From Rhodoferax_B sp049316285 (lineage in GTDB: Bacteria; Pseudomonadota; Gammaproteobacteria; Burkholderiales; Burkholderiaceae_C), in assembly GCF_049316285.1 (NCBI RefSeq), contig NZ_JBMOXA010000012.1:138935-202934 (forward strand): a stretch of 64,000 nt of DNA. The letters are read 5' to 3'. Within the stretch, counting starts at the first letter, position 1. Every line of letters begins with the position of its first letter. Shown here piece after piece: positions 35,139 to 43,639 of the stretch. The notes beneath the pieces are model-generated. The model searched no databases, was not told the DNA's origin, and saw only the letters and a list, made by a program, of their open reading frames with translations. A program made the translations under genes and the position numbers.

Positions 35139-35164
35139 AAACTGACTTACCTGTACGTCAGTTT
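35139..35164. promoter_or_regulatory. 26-bp near-perfect palindrome between racemase-like and dioxygenase genes
   Basis: Arms AAACTGACTTAC and GTACGTCAGTTT around a central CT, with one mismatched pair in twelve. It lies 56 bp upstream of the dioxygenase ATG. No T-run follows in the minus direction apart from the arm itself. An operator fits better than a terminator, but both are possible. Confidence 0.55.
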
Positions 35165-35241
35165 GAAACTTTCAAAAAATTTGGCGCATGTGGAAAACCC
35201 TAGGCTGCGGCGCTTGCAGCAAGCATCGCCTGCTGAGATTT

Positions 35242-35988
35242 TTAAAGGCCGGGCTGTTGTCCCAGGGCCGTGAGTTCGGGCGAAACATTGCCCCAGGTGA
35301 CGTCGAATGCGGGCGCCTTGCGCTCCGACGGCGGCACGTCCGGCCCCAACACCAAATGGGTGCCGGCCAACACACTGTCGATCACCGGCACGGGCACGTT
35401 CGCCTGGATGGTGGCGGCCACACCGGCCAGGCCGGCACCGCCCAAAATCACCGCATCGGCGCCATAGGTCTTGGCCGCATCGGCGCAGGCTTGGGTCAAC
35501 AGAATTTTGGCCGCCACCGGGTCGGCAGCCAGCTGTGCGCCGGTAGGTGCCACGGTGTGGATGCCGGCCAGCAAATGCCCCAGGCCCGAGTTTTCCGCCA
35601 TGCGTTTGAGCATGGGCGCCCAGCGCTGCCCGCCGGTGACGATGGCAAAGCGGCCGTGTTTCGCGGCGGTAATGAACGAGGCCTCGGCCAGGCTGCTGAC
35701 CGGCACCGCACCACTCTCGCGCAGCGCCAGCAAACCGGGGTCGCCAAAACAACCGATCAACACCGCATCAAATGCCACCGGGCTCTGCGCCAGCGCCATG
35801 GCCCACAGGTCCAGCGAGGCATGGCTGGCCACGGCGTAACTGGCTTCGCAGGCGATATAGGGCGCACCGAAACGGGCGGTATAGGGATGCACCGTCACGT
35901 CCGGCCCGGCAGCCAAGGCCACGTGGCGCTGCATCAGCGTGGTGACGCTGGCCGAGGTATTGGGGTTGAGCAGTAACAGGTGGCGCAT
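35242..35988 (-). CDS. Asp/Glu racemase superfamily protein (hydantoin racemase-like)
   Basis: A 248-residue protein. MRHLLLLNPNTSASVTTLMQRHV is the standard start of the hydantoin racemase branch, and the first active-site Cys is C80 in VLIGCFGDPGLLALRE. The second, usually Cys in LGCAGM, is Gly184 in VILGGAGLAG, so a two-base racemase mechanism is doubtful. It may be a decarboxylase, an isomerase or a non-racemising member. The ATG at 35988 is preferred to an upstream TTG. It sits between the GntR gene and the dioxygenase gene on one strand. Confidence 0.87.
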   Translation of the reverse strand: MRHLLLLNPNTSASVTTLMQRHVALAAGPDVTVHPYTARFGAPYIACEASYAVASHASLDLWAMALAQSPVAFDAVLIGCFGDPGLLALRESGAVPVSSLAEASFITAAKHGRFAIVTGGQRWAPMLKRMAENSGLGHLLAGIHTVAPTGAQLAADPVAAKILLTQACADAAKTYGADAVILGGAGLAGVAATIQANVPVPVIDSVLAGTHLVLGPDVPPSERKAPAFDVTWGNVSPELTALGQQPGL

Positions 35989-36024
35989 AAGAAGCAAGAA
36001 AATCAAACTTCGCTTTAAGACTTA

Positions 36025-36138
36025 AGAGAGACTAACAATACTCAGCGTAGCGGTGCTGGCGAGGCGCTGCAACGCAGGCAGTACGATTAGTACGACAAGG
36101 CGCAGCAACGACGCCAGAAGAGTTTTGTTAGTTTCTCT
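36025..36138. repeat. Long inverted repeat overlapping the gntR stop
   Basis: Arms at 36025-36043 and 36120-36138 pair at 17 of 19 positions (AGAGAGACTAACAATACTC against the complement of GAGTTTTGTTAGTTTCTCT). They enclose about 76 bp containing GTAC-GATTA-GTAC and repeated CGCTGC/GCAGC-like segments. The right arm contains the end of the GntR coding sequence. It looks like a REP-type intergenic element that forms a long hairpin. Confidence 0.65.
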
Positions 36139-36871
36139 AAGCTGCGTGGCCGAACAGTTCGACCAGGTCTGGGGCACTATTGTCTTCCTGGCCGAACTGC
36201 AATTGTGATTCGAGTCGCTGCAAGTGCTTCATCATCAGGCGCGAAGCCTCGCGTGCATCACGCAGCTGAATGGCCGACACCAGCGCGTGGTGCTCGCGGC
36301 AACCGCAGGCCGTGGCTTCGTCGCGCTCGCGGCTGTGACTGGCGCTGTAGGTCATCAAGATCAGCGAGGTGCGCGACACCAGCTCACGCAGGATGCGGCC
36401 CAGCGTATCGTGCCCGGCAGCCTGTGCAATGTGCAGGTGAAAGTCGCCCGACAGGCGGATGGCGCGACGCATGTCGCCGCCCAGGCGTGCCTCTTCTTCT
36501 TGCGCAATACAACTACGCAGGTTGGCAATGTCGGCGGTACTTGCGGCGGCGACGAACAACTCGACCAGACGCGGCTCTATCAGCCGGCGCGCTTCAAACA
36601 CTTCGCGCGCCTCGGTCACCGTGGGCTGCGCAATCGACGCGCCACGGTTGGGCGTGAGCGTGACCACCTGTTCGTTGGCCAGGCGCACCAGCACCGGGCG
36701 TATACGTGTGCGCGAAACACCAAACGCGGTGGCGAGTTTGTCTTCCACCAGCTTGGTGCCGGGTGGCAACTTGTGGTCCAGGATGGCGGAGATGATCCTG
36801 TCGTAGATCAGTTGGTCACTGGAGATGGGAGCAACTTCCGCCACTTCGGGCTTTTTGGTTGCGCGCGGCAT
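36137..36871 (-). CDS. GntR family regulator, FCD (FadR-type) subgroup
   Basis: A 244-residue regulator. The winged helix (~20-80) reads LIYDRIISAILDHKLPPGTKLVEDKLATAFGVSRTRIRPVLVRLANEQVV. The all-helical FCD effector domain (~90-230) has metal-binding histidines such as those in FHLHIAQAAGH and CREHHALVSAI. FCD regulators usually sense carboxylates. It sits in the middle of a minus-strand series, between the spermidine/putrescine-type importer and the racemase-like gene. It probably controls that locus. Confidence 0.93.
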   Translation of the reverse strand: MPRATKKPEVAEVAPISSDQLIYDRIISAILDHKLPPGTKLVEDKLATAFGVSRTRIRPVLVRLANEQVVTLTPNRGASIAQPTVTEAREVFEARRLIEPRLVELFVAAASTADIANLRSCIAQEEEARLGGDMRRAIRLSGDFHLHIAQAAGHDTLGRILRELVSRTSLILMTYSASHSRERDEATACGCREHHALVSAIQLRDAREASRLMMKHLQRLESQLQFGQEDNSAPDLVELFGHAA

Positions 36872-36904
36872 GTAGCGTCTTTCCTTTCAACATCAAGCTG
36901 CACA

Positions 36905-37795
36905 TCAGTGCGCAGCGTGGCCCTTGCGGCTGCGGCCCAGAGCCCAGACCAACGCCAGCGTCAAACCCATCACGATGAACGACACCACGGTGGTGACGGT
37001 GCCCAGCGCGTAGATTGACGGCGTGGTGACGGTGGTGGTCAGGCCCTGCAGTTCCAGCGGCAAGGTGTTCACATCACCAATCGCCTGCGAGGTGCGGGCG
37101 ATTTCGTCCCAGCTCAGCGTAAAGCCAAACATGCCTATGCCAACAACCGAAGGCGCAATCAGCGGCAACACCACGTGGCGGAAACCTTGCCACGGCGTGG
37201 CACCCAGGTCGCGCGCGGCTTCTTCATACGATGGGCTGAAGCGGTTGAACACCGCGAACATGATCAACAGGCCAAACGGCAGTGTCCACGTGAGGTGGGC
37301 CCCCAGCGCCGAGGTGAACAGGCCAAGCGAGGTACCAAAACCTTCGAGCGTGGACTGCATGCCCAAGGCTTCGAGTGCCCACTTGATGGCGCCGTCGAGC
37401 AAACGGAACTCCAGCCCAATGCCCAGCGACACAATGATGGACGGCATGATGAGACTGGCCACCACAATGAAAAACAAGGTGTTGCCACCAGCCAGCCGTT
37501 TGCGAAACGCCAGGCCCGCGAGCACCGAAAACAGCACGGTGCACAACATCACCGCCAGCCCCAAACCAAGCGAACGCCCGAGCGCCGCCCCGATATCGAC
37601 CACACCCAGACCTTCGGCCAGCTTGGCAAACCAGTGGAACGAGGCACCACGCATGGGGAAGGTCAGGCCACCTTCAGGGCCTTGAAAACTCAACACAAAA
37701 ATCACGAACATGGGGCCGTACATGAACAGCACAAACAGGCTGAACACCAGGGCCAGGGGCCAGAAGCTGGCGGGACGTTTTTCTCTTATGGACAT
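36905..37795 (-). CDS. ABC permease, PotC type
   Basis: A 296-residue inner-membrane permease with six helices. The coupling motif is SPSYEEAARDLGATPWQGFRHVVLPLIAP, characteristic of spermidine/putrescine-type importers. The ATG at 37795 has GGAG upstream. It ends in GRSRKGHAAH, and the gene stops 33 bp before the GntR start. It pairs with the PotB-type permease at 37944-38861. Confidence 0.92.
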   Translation of the reverse strand: MSIREKRPASFWPLALVFSLFVLFMYGPMFVIFVLSFQGPEGGLTFPMRGASFHWFAKLAEGLGVVDIGAALGRSLGLGLAVMLCTVLFSVLAGLAFRKRLAGGNTLFFIVVASLIMPSIIVSLGIGLEFRLLDGAIKWALEALGMQSTLEGFGTSLGLFTSALGAHLTWTLPFGLLIMFAVFNRFSPSYEEAARDLGATPWQGFRHVVLPLIAPSVVGIGMFGFTLSWDEIARTSQAIGDVNTLPLELQGLTTTVTTPSIYALGTVTTVVSFIVMGLTLALVWALGRSRKGHAAH

Positions 37796-37851
37796 TGGGA
37801 GAACTCCATGATGCAACGGTTGCACATCTGTTTTCGTATTTCATGGAAACA

Positions 37852-37938
37852 CCGTGGAGCTGGCTTTGCCAGGCCACCGGTGTTGCCCCCTGCAAGGGCG
37901 TTGGCGCAGCGACACGCAGTGCGCGAAGACTGGGGGTG
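37852..37938 (-). repeat. Interspersed stem-loop repeat, copy 2
   Basis: An 87-bp copy of the element also at 10252-10338 and 38960-39044, starting 5 bp beyond the PotB-type gene stop. The first hairpin reads CTGGC-TTT-GCCAG where copy 1 has CCGGC-TTT-GCCGG, a compensated base-pair change. The second hairpin has one mismatch (CCCCCT...AGGGCG). Confidence 0.8.
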
Positions 37939-37943
37939 TGCCA

Positions 37944-38861
37944 TCAAAGCTCTTTCCGGATATCGACCATACGCGTGAGGGCGAAGATGATCATCAGCAC
38001 AACGGTCAACAAGATCATGGCGTTGGCAGCGGCCAGCGGAAACTGCAGATAAGAAGTCTGCACCTGGATGATCTTGCCCACCGACGCGATTTGCTGGCCC
38101 CCCATCACACCAATGGTGACGAAGTCGCCCATGACGATGGTGATGACAAAAATGGAGCCGATGATGATGCCGGTGCGCGACAACGGAATGATCACGTTCC
38201 ACAGTGTTTGCCAGCCGCTGGCGCCGCTGTCGTTGGCAGCTTCGAGCAGGCTGCGGTCTATACGCATCATCGAGTTGAAGATGGGCACGATCATGAACAT
38301 GGTGTAGAGGTGCACAAAGGCCAGCGTGACCGAGAAGTCAGAGAACAACAACCACTCTATGGGGGTATCGACCACCCCAATGCTGACCAGGGTCTGGTTC
38401 ACCAAACCATTGCGCCCCAGCAGCGGCACCCAGGAAATCATGCGGATGACGTTGGAGGTCCAGAACGGAATGGTGCACAACACAAACAGCAAGGTTTGCA
38501 TGCCCTGCGAGCGCACATGGAAGGCCAGAAAATAAGCCACAGCAAAACCCACAACCAGCGTGATCAGCCACACCAGAAAACTGAACTTGAGTGTGGACAA
38601 ATAGGTTTTGAGCGTGACACACAACTCGGCCGTGTTGCCACAGCCGTCAAAAATCGAAATGTAGTTTTTGAACGTGAAGCCCGGCAGCAAATCGTATTCA
38701 TTAAAGTCCCAAAAACTGACCATCAAGATCAGCGCCAGCGGGATCAAGAAGAACAATACAAACACCAGCGTCAGCGGCGCGGCCTGCCACCAAGCCGACA
38801 AACTACGCCCCGGCGCAGAAGTGGCTTGACCCGATGGCGGTGGTGCTGCAGTTGAACTCAT
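37944..38861 (-). CDS. ABC permease, PotB type
   Basis: A 305-residue inner-membrane permease with six helices and a coupling motif RSLLEAANDSGASGWQTLWNVIIPLSRTG. FWTSNVIRMISWVPLLGRNGLVN is typical of polyamine-type importers. The ATG at 38861 has GAGAG upstream. It lies in series with the binding-protein gene (39057-40340) and the PotC-type permease. The gaps on both sides hold copies of the interspersed repeat. Confidence 0.92.
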   Translation of the reverse strand: MSSTAAPPPSGQATSAPGRSLSAWWQAAPLTLVFVLFFLIPLALILMVSFWDFNEYDLLPGFTFKNYISIFDGCGNTAELCVTLKTYLSTLKFSFLVWLITLVVGFAVAYFLAFHVRSQGMQTLLFVLCTIPFWTSNVIRMISWVPLLGRNGLVNQTLVSIGVVDTPIEWLLFSDFSVTLAFVHLYTMFMIVPIFNSMMRIDRSLLEAANDSGASGWQTLWNVIIPLSRTGIIIGSIFVITIVMGDFVTIGVMGGQQIASVGKIIQVQTSYLQFPLAAANAMILLTVVLMIIFALTRMVDIRKEL

Positions 38862-38959
38862 AAACACTCTCAAATAAACACACGAACCAAAAGATCAACG
38901 GACCGAAATGGACACCCCTGTCCCCGGGCAAGCGCAGCGAAGCACCTATATCGGGACAT

Positions 38960-39044
38960 CGCGGAACTCGCTTTGCCAGGCCGCAGATGTCGCCCCCTTT
39001 AGGGGGTTGGCGTAGCGACACGCAGTGCGCGAAGACTGGGGGTG
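38960..39044 (-). repeat. Interspersed stem-loop repeat, copy 3
   Basis: An 85-bp copy placed 12 bp beyond the binding-protein gene stop. The hairpin CCCCCT-TT-AGGGGG is kept with a shorter loop, and the tail GCGACACGCAGTGCGCGAAG is identical to copy 2. Confidence 0.8.
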
Positions 39045-39056
39045 AATTTGTAGACG

Positions 39057-40340
39057 CTACGCGGCTACAAATTCATTCCATTTCGTCACCATGTAGTTGT
39101 TTTCATCCATCACCGCGTTCCAGCAGGCGATGCCACCCATGCGTGATTCGTAGCTGCCACCGTCGCGCACCGCACCGGCCTTGGCCAACACGTCGCCGTT
39201 CGGGCTCTTGATGTCCTGGCTTGCGGCTTTGCCTTCCATCCAGTAGGCCCACTCGTAGGCTTCCATCTTGGCCTTGGCGGTTTCCAGCACGGCGCTGTAA
39301 TAACCCTGGCGGTTGAGGTAGGCGCCGGCCCAGCCGTCGAGGAACCAGTTGATGAATTCGTAGGCGCCGTCGAGCTTGCGGCCAGACAAGGTGGCGGGCA
39401 AACCAAAGCCTGCGGCCCAGGCGCGATAACCTTCTTTCAAAGGCTGGAAGTTGCAGGCGATGCCCTTGGTGCGCACAGCGGTCACGGCCGGGCTCCACAT
39501 CGACTGGATCACCACTTCGCCCGAGGACATCAGGTTCACCGACTCGTTGAAGTCTTTCCACAGCGCACGGAACTGGCCGGCCTTCTTGGCTTCAATCAGG
39601 GTCTTGATCGTCAGATCAATTTCCTTCTTGGTCATGTTGCCCTTGTCGGGGTACTTGTAGATGCCCTTGGCTTCGACCACCATCGCCGCATCCATGATGC
39701 CGATGGATGGGATGTTCAGGATGGCGGCTTTGCCCTTGAACTCGGGGTTGAGCAATTCGGCCCAGGAGTCAATGGGGAGCTTGATCAGGTCGGGGCGAAT
39801 GCCCAGCGTGTCGGCGTTGTACACGGTGGGAATCAGCGACATGAATTGCGTCGGGCTCTTGGCGAAGACCTTGGACTTTTCACCTTCCAGAAAGATCACT
39901 TTCTTCGGTGCCGTGCCTTGGTCGCCCACGGCCTTGCCGGCCACGGTGCCGGTGGTGAACAGCGTGGTGATCTTGTCGGCGTTTTTGATGCGCTTGGTGT
40001 CTATGCCCTTCAGGTTGCCCGTGGGCACGATCTTCTTCAGCGAGAAATATTCGGTGTCTATCAGATCGAAGCTATTGGGTGCGGTGACGGCGCGCTTGGT
40101 CACGTCGTCGGTGGTCACGGCCACGTACTGAATTTCAATGCCGGTGTCGGCCTTGAATTTTTCGGCAATGGCCTTGTCCTGGTTCACCGCCGTGCCCAGG
40201 TAACGCAGCACAATTTTTTCTTGCGCGTGGATGGCAGGGAAAGCGCCTGCCGCCAGAATGCCGGCCGTGCCTTTGAGCAGGGAACGGCGCTGCACGCCAG
40301 TGGCAACGGATTCGGAAACTTCTGGGCGATCGTCAGACAT
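39057..40340 (-). CDS. ABC substrate-binding protein, spermidine/putrescine-like
   Basis: A 427-residue exported binding protein. The twin-arginine-type signal is QRRSLLKGTAGILAAGAFPAIHA. The mature start EKIVLRYLGTAVNQDKAIAEKFKADTGIEIQYV and the later SSGEVVIQSMWSPAVTAVRTKG fit the extracellular binding-protein family 1/8 used with PotABC-type importers. The polyamine-specific acidic pocket is not obvious, so the ligand could be another cationic or zwitterionic compound. It is the second gene of the transporter set, 56 bp after the ATPase gene. Confidence 0.9.
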   Translation of the reverse strand: MSDDRPEVSESVATGVQRRSLLKGTAGILAAGAFPAIHAQEKIVLRYLGTAVNQDKAIAEKFKADTGIEIQYVAVTTDDVTKRAVTAPNSFDLIDTEYFSLKKIVPTGNLKGIDTKRIKNADKITTLFTTGTVAGKAVGDQGTAPKKVIFLEGEKSKVFAKSPTQFMSLIPTVYNADTLGIRPDLIKLPIDSWAELLNPEFKGKAAILNIPSIGIMDAAMVVEAKGIYKYPDKGNMTKKEIDLTIKTLIEAKKAGQFRALWKDFNESVNLMSSGEVVIQSMWSPAVTAVRTKGIACNFQPLKEGYRAWAAGFGLPATLSGRKLDGAYEFINWFLDGWAGAYLNRQGYYSAVLETAKAKMEAYEWAYWMEGKAASQDIKSPNGDVLAKAGAVRDGGSYESRMGGIACWNAVMDENNYMVTKWNEFVAA

Positions 40341-40395
40341 GGTGAGGACTCCTCGGGTTGATAAAACAGATGGGGAACTACAGGTTTAGAAAAGC

Positions 40396-41502
40396 TCAGG
40401 CCACGGCATGAGCCACTTGTGGCGCGGCCACGGGTGGCGCCTGCAGCGCCGGGCCGGACAACACATGTGCGGCCTCAATCGCCCAGGCCATGGCCACCGC
40501 TTCGCCAACCTGGAACGGACGCGCCGCAAATTGCGCTTCGGACACCATCACCGAGAACTCGGCGGTGGAATGCGCAGCGTGGGCGATGCCACTTTTTTGC
40601 AGGCCCAGCAGCACATAGGTGCCTTGGTATTCGACGTCGCTGATCACGGCATCGAGGTGGTGCATGTGCGCCGGCACAAGGGTGTCGGCCGGGATGATTT
40701 GGGTGTGGTCGGTGCGCACGCCGATCTTGCCGTTCGATCGCTCAATGACGTTGTGGCCCCCCATGAAGCGCGCCACAAATTCGCTGTGCGGGCGGTTGTA
40801 GACCTCGTGTGGTGAGCCCACCTGTTCAATCAGCCCATGGTTCATCACCACCATGGTGTCGGCCAAGGCCATGGCTTCTTCTTGCGAGTGGGTGACGTGG
40901 ATAAAGGTCAGGCCCAGCTCCTTTTGCCAACGGCGCAATTCGGCACGCATCTGTATGCGCAGAAAGGGGTCTAGTGCGGAAAGTGGCTCGTCGAGCAACA
41001 GCACTTTGGGCTGGGTGATCAAGGCGCGCGCCAAGGCCACACGTTGTTGTTGGCCACCGGAGAGTTCTGCTGGTTTGCGTTCCGCCAAATGCCCCATGGC
41101 CACACGTTCCAGCAAGTCCTTGGCCTGCTGCGTGCGCTTGGGTTTATCCACACCCTTCATCTTCAAGCTGAAGGCCACGTTGTCCAACGCCGAGAGATGT
41201 GGAAACAGCGCAAAACTCTGGAACATCATGGCCGTGCCACGTTCGGCCGCGGGCAGATCGGTGATGTTGCGGTTCTCCAGCAGGATGTCGCCGCTGCTCA
41301 CCGACTCGTGTCCCGCAATCATGCGCAGCGTGGTGCTTTTGCCGCAGCCCGAAGGCCCGAGCAAGCAGCAGTAGCTGCCGCTGGCAATGCGCAAATTGAT
41401 GCTGTCCACCGCCGGCTTGCCCTGAGCGTAGCGCTTGGTCAGGGCAACAATTTCGATGGCCGACGGTGATGGGGGGGAGGATGGCGACGGGGTGGCTTGC
41501 AT
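40396..41502 (-). CDS. ABC transporter ATPase, PotA type
   Basis: A 368-residue ATPase. Walker A is GPSGCGKST, the signature ELSGGQQQRVALARAL, Walker B VLLLDEPLSALD, and the switch HVTHSQEEAMALAD. A C-terminal TOBE-like domain (~270-345) follows. The start at 41502 (MQATPSPSSPP) avoids a longer frame in the intergenic DNA. It is the first gene of the 12-kb minus-strand series. It might also energise the sugar importer downstream, which lacks its own ATPase gene. That sharing is inference. Confidence 0.93.
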   Translation of the reverse strand: MQATPSPSSPPSPSAIEIVALTKRYAQGKPAVDSINLRIASGSYCCLLGPSGCGKSTTLRMIAGHESVSSGDILLENRNITDLPAAERGTAMMFQSFALFPHLSALDNVAFSLKMKGVDKPKRTQQAKDLLERVAMGHLAERKPAELSGGQQQRVALARALITQPKVLLLDEPLSALDPFLRIQMRAELRRWQKELGLTFIHVTHSQEEAMALADTMVVMNHGLIEQVGSPHEVYNRPHSEFVARFMGGHNVIERSNGKIGVRTDHTQIIPADTLVPAHMHHLDAVISDVEYQGTYVLLGLQKSGIAHAAHSTAEFSVMVSEAQFAARPFQVGEAVAMAWAIEAAHVLSGPALQAPPVAAPQVAHAVA

Positions 41503-41797
41503 GCAGACCGCATCGCAAACATCGTGCCAGCAATGTGTGCAAGCTTTAGCCCATATTGCGTACAAATTGCACTCATTTCGTGCGCAAGCAGTACGTCGCT
41601 GCTCGCTTTTTTTGGTGTGTGATCTGCGCGGTCCTTAGCCGATTGCAGCGCAACTCATGCAATGAAACGAGATTTGAGCAAATTTACGGCCAATTTAACG
41701 ACACATACGAATCATTTTGCTTACATATCTTGCAAGTCTGGGTGTTTTTTTGCCGCTCACAAATCCGTAGCATGAACTGCTTTATGGAGGTAACCCC

Positions 41798-42367
41798 GTG
41801 GCATTGCAATCCCCTTTCTTCAATAAGCGTGAAACCGAATCGGCTGGCATCCGTCCTCTGGGTGGAAGTGGCAACGGCACATCGGTGCTCGGTTCTTCAT
41901 TGCCGCACAGTGCACCAAGCTTGTCACCGGCCCCGGCGCACAACAACCTCGCACCCGCGTCGACCGCCAGCACCCATCACAACAGCAACAACGCCAAAGA
42001 AGGTGGCAGCAAGCTGACGGTAGGCCCGAACATCAAACTCAAAGGTGTGGAAATCACCGACTGCGACACCCTGGTGGTGGAAGGCCTGGTTGAAGCCACC
42101 ATGGATTCGCGCCTCATGCAGATCGCTGAAATGGGCGCTTTCAAAGGCTCGGCAGAAATCGACATTGCCGAGATCCACGGCGAGTTTGATGGTGAACTGA
42201 CGGTGCGCGAGAAGCTGGTGATTTATGCCACGGGCAAAGTCACCGGCAAGATTCGCTACGGCAAGGTGGTGATAGAAGAAGGTGGGCAACTCTCGGGCGA
42301 AATCACCTTCGGCACTAGCGTACCTGCAGCCCGCAGCAGCAAACCTGTGCTTGCCGCAACGGCTTGA
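41798..42367 (+). CDS. Bactofilin (polymer-forming cytoskeletal protein)
   Basis: A 189-residue bactofilin. A disordered Ser/His/Asn-rich N-terminus (~1-68) precedes the beta-helical core (~72-170: SKLTVGPNIKLKGVEITDCDTLVVEGLVEATMDSRLMQIAEMGAFKGSAEIDIAEIHGEFDGELTVREKLV split over helical turns), and a short Ala/Ser tail follows. Bactofilins form non-polar filaments that localise cell-wall or chromosome-segregation factors. The start is GTG at 41798 with TGGAGG upstream. It lies 2 kb from the proposed origin, although whether it interacts with ParABS here is unknown. Confidence 0.92.
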   Translation: MALQSPFFNKRETESAGIRPLGGSGNGTSVLGSSLPHSAPSLSPAPAHNNLAPASTASTHHNSNNAKEGGSKLTVGPNIKLKGVEITDCDTLVVEGLVEATMDSRLMQIAEMGAFKGSAEIDIAEIHGEFDGELTVREKLVIYATGKVTGKIRYGKVVIEEGGQLSGEITFGTSVPAARSSKPVLAATA

Positions 42368-42783
42368 ATTTTTGACACACGGCAGCCGGCATGGTCTTGC
42401 CGGTGCTGTGATACCGCACCTGGCTTGCTAGCCGACATCCATTGGTCAGGCAAGCTTCTTGGCTTCACGCAGCCAGCGCAAACCGGTCGAGATGTATGCC
42501 AGGTCTGCGGGCAGGACAAGGCTTCTTCTCACTACCTGCCTGATCACCGACGACAAATGACTTTGGCTTGTTCGCAGCAATCAGGGCTCACAAGCAAAAC
42601 CCGGCCACTTCCACCTCACACTGACAAAACCAGACTAGCGCACAAGTGCACGCATCTGGGCCTGCCGCTTTTTTCTGGGCGTTTGTCACAATGCCTGGTC
42701 GATTACGCATTGGCCCTGAGTCCGTGCAATCGCTCCGGCTGGCTCTATGGGGACAGCACCTCACGCGCTTAACTTAAATCCAG
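42368..42783. other. Intergenic region without a convincing gene
   Basis: About 415 bp between bactofilin and the hydrolase. An imperfect hairpin (CACGGCAGCCGGCA with TGCCGGTGCTGTG) just after the bactofilin stop lacks a T-run. A 115-codon open frame has no family features and a poor start. Nothing else is clear. Confidence 0.45.
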
Positions 42784-43575
42784 GTGTCCGCAGTGAAAGA
42801 TGCACTACACATCGCCAGTCCTGGCGGTCCGCTCTATGTAGAGATTTTCAAAGGGACCCAGCACGACCCCGCGATGCCGCCCTTGATCCTGTTGCACGAC
42901 TCACTGGGCTGTATTTCCCTGTGGCGCGACTTTCCTGAGAAGCTTGCCCAGGCCTGCGGGCGTTCGGTCGTGGCATATGACCGCCTTGGCTTCGGTCAAT
43001 CGGCGCCTCACCCGGCTAGTCTGCCCATGGACTTCATACCACTTGAAGCCCAAACCAACTTCAAGGCTGTGGTGGAGCATCTTGGCATCCAGCAGTTCGC
43101 CCTTTTGGGCCACAGTGTCGGTGGCGGGATGGCGCTGGCCGTTGCCGCCGCATTTGCTGCGCGTTGTCGCGCGGTCATCACCGAATCTGCACAAACCTTT
43201 GTCGAGGACCGTACCTTGGCGGGTATTGCCAGAGCCCGGCAAGACTTCTTGACGGATGGCCAAATGCAGCGGCTTGCCAAATACCATGGGGAGAAGGCAG
43301 GCTGGGTACTCGACGCCTGGGTGGACACCTGGCTTTCGCCAAGTTTCCGGGACTGGAGCTTGGACCAGGTACTGCCATCGGTGCGCTGTCCCGTGCTGGC
43401 CCTTCATGGAACAGAAGACGAATACGGCAGCAGTGCACATCCACAGCGGATTCAAGCATCGGCCGGTGGCGCTGTCACCATTCAACTGATGCCCGGTGTG
43501 GGCCACGTTCCGCACCGGGAGCAAGAGGCGCACGTCATCGCCCTGGTGCGCGATTTCCTGGCAACAGCGGTATAG
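42784..43575 (+). CDS. Alpha/beta-hydrolase fold protein
   Basis: A 263-residue hydrolase of the HIP/BphD-like group. The oxyanion loop is LILLHDSLGC (Asp replaces the more common Gly), the nucleophile Ser is in LLGHSVGGGMAL, the Asp in LALHGTEDEYGS and the His in GVGHVPHREQE. The start is a GTG at 42784. It is convergent with cueR and stands alone, so its substrate cannot be inferred. Confidence 0.9.
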   Translation: MSAVKDALHIASPGGPLYVEIFKGTQHDPAMPPLILLHDSLGCISLWRDFPEKLAQACGRSVVAYDRLGFGQSAPHPASLPMDFIPLEAQTNFKAVVEHLGIQQFALLGHSVGGGMALAVAAAFAARCRAVITESAQTFVEDRTLAGIARARQDFLTDGQMQRLAKYHGEKAGWVLDAWVDTWLSPSFRDWSLDQVLPSVRCPVLALHGTEDEYGSSAHPQRIQASAGGAVTIQLMPGVGHVPHREQEAHVIALVRDFLATAV

Positions 43576-43639
43576 CAACCAGAAAGCCTTGGCTCCCTGT
43601 CCACTGGGATTGGCACAGATGCCAGGCCGGCCAGCGGCT

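Noticed and set aside
42370..42412. Hairpin after the bactofilin gene as a terminator
   Set aside because: The stem is imperfect and no T-run follows.
42425..42772. A 115-codon plus-strand frame with several cysteines
   Set aside because: Unlikely composition and no homology that I recognise; treated as non-coding.
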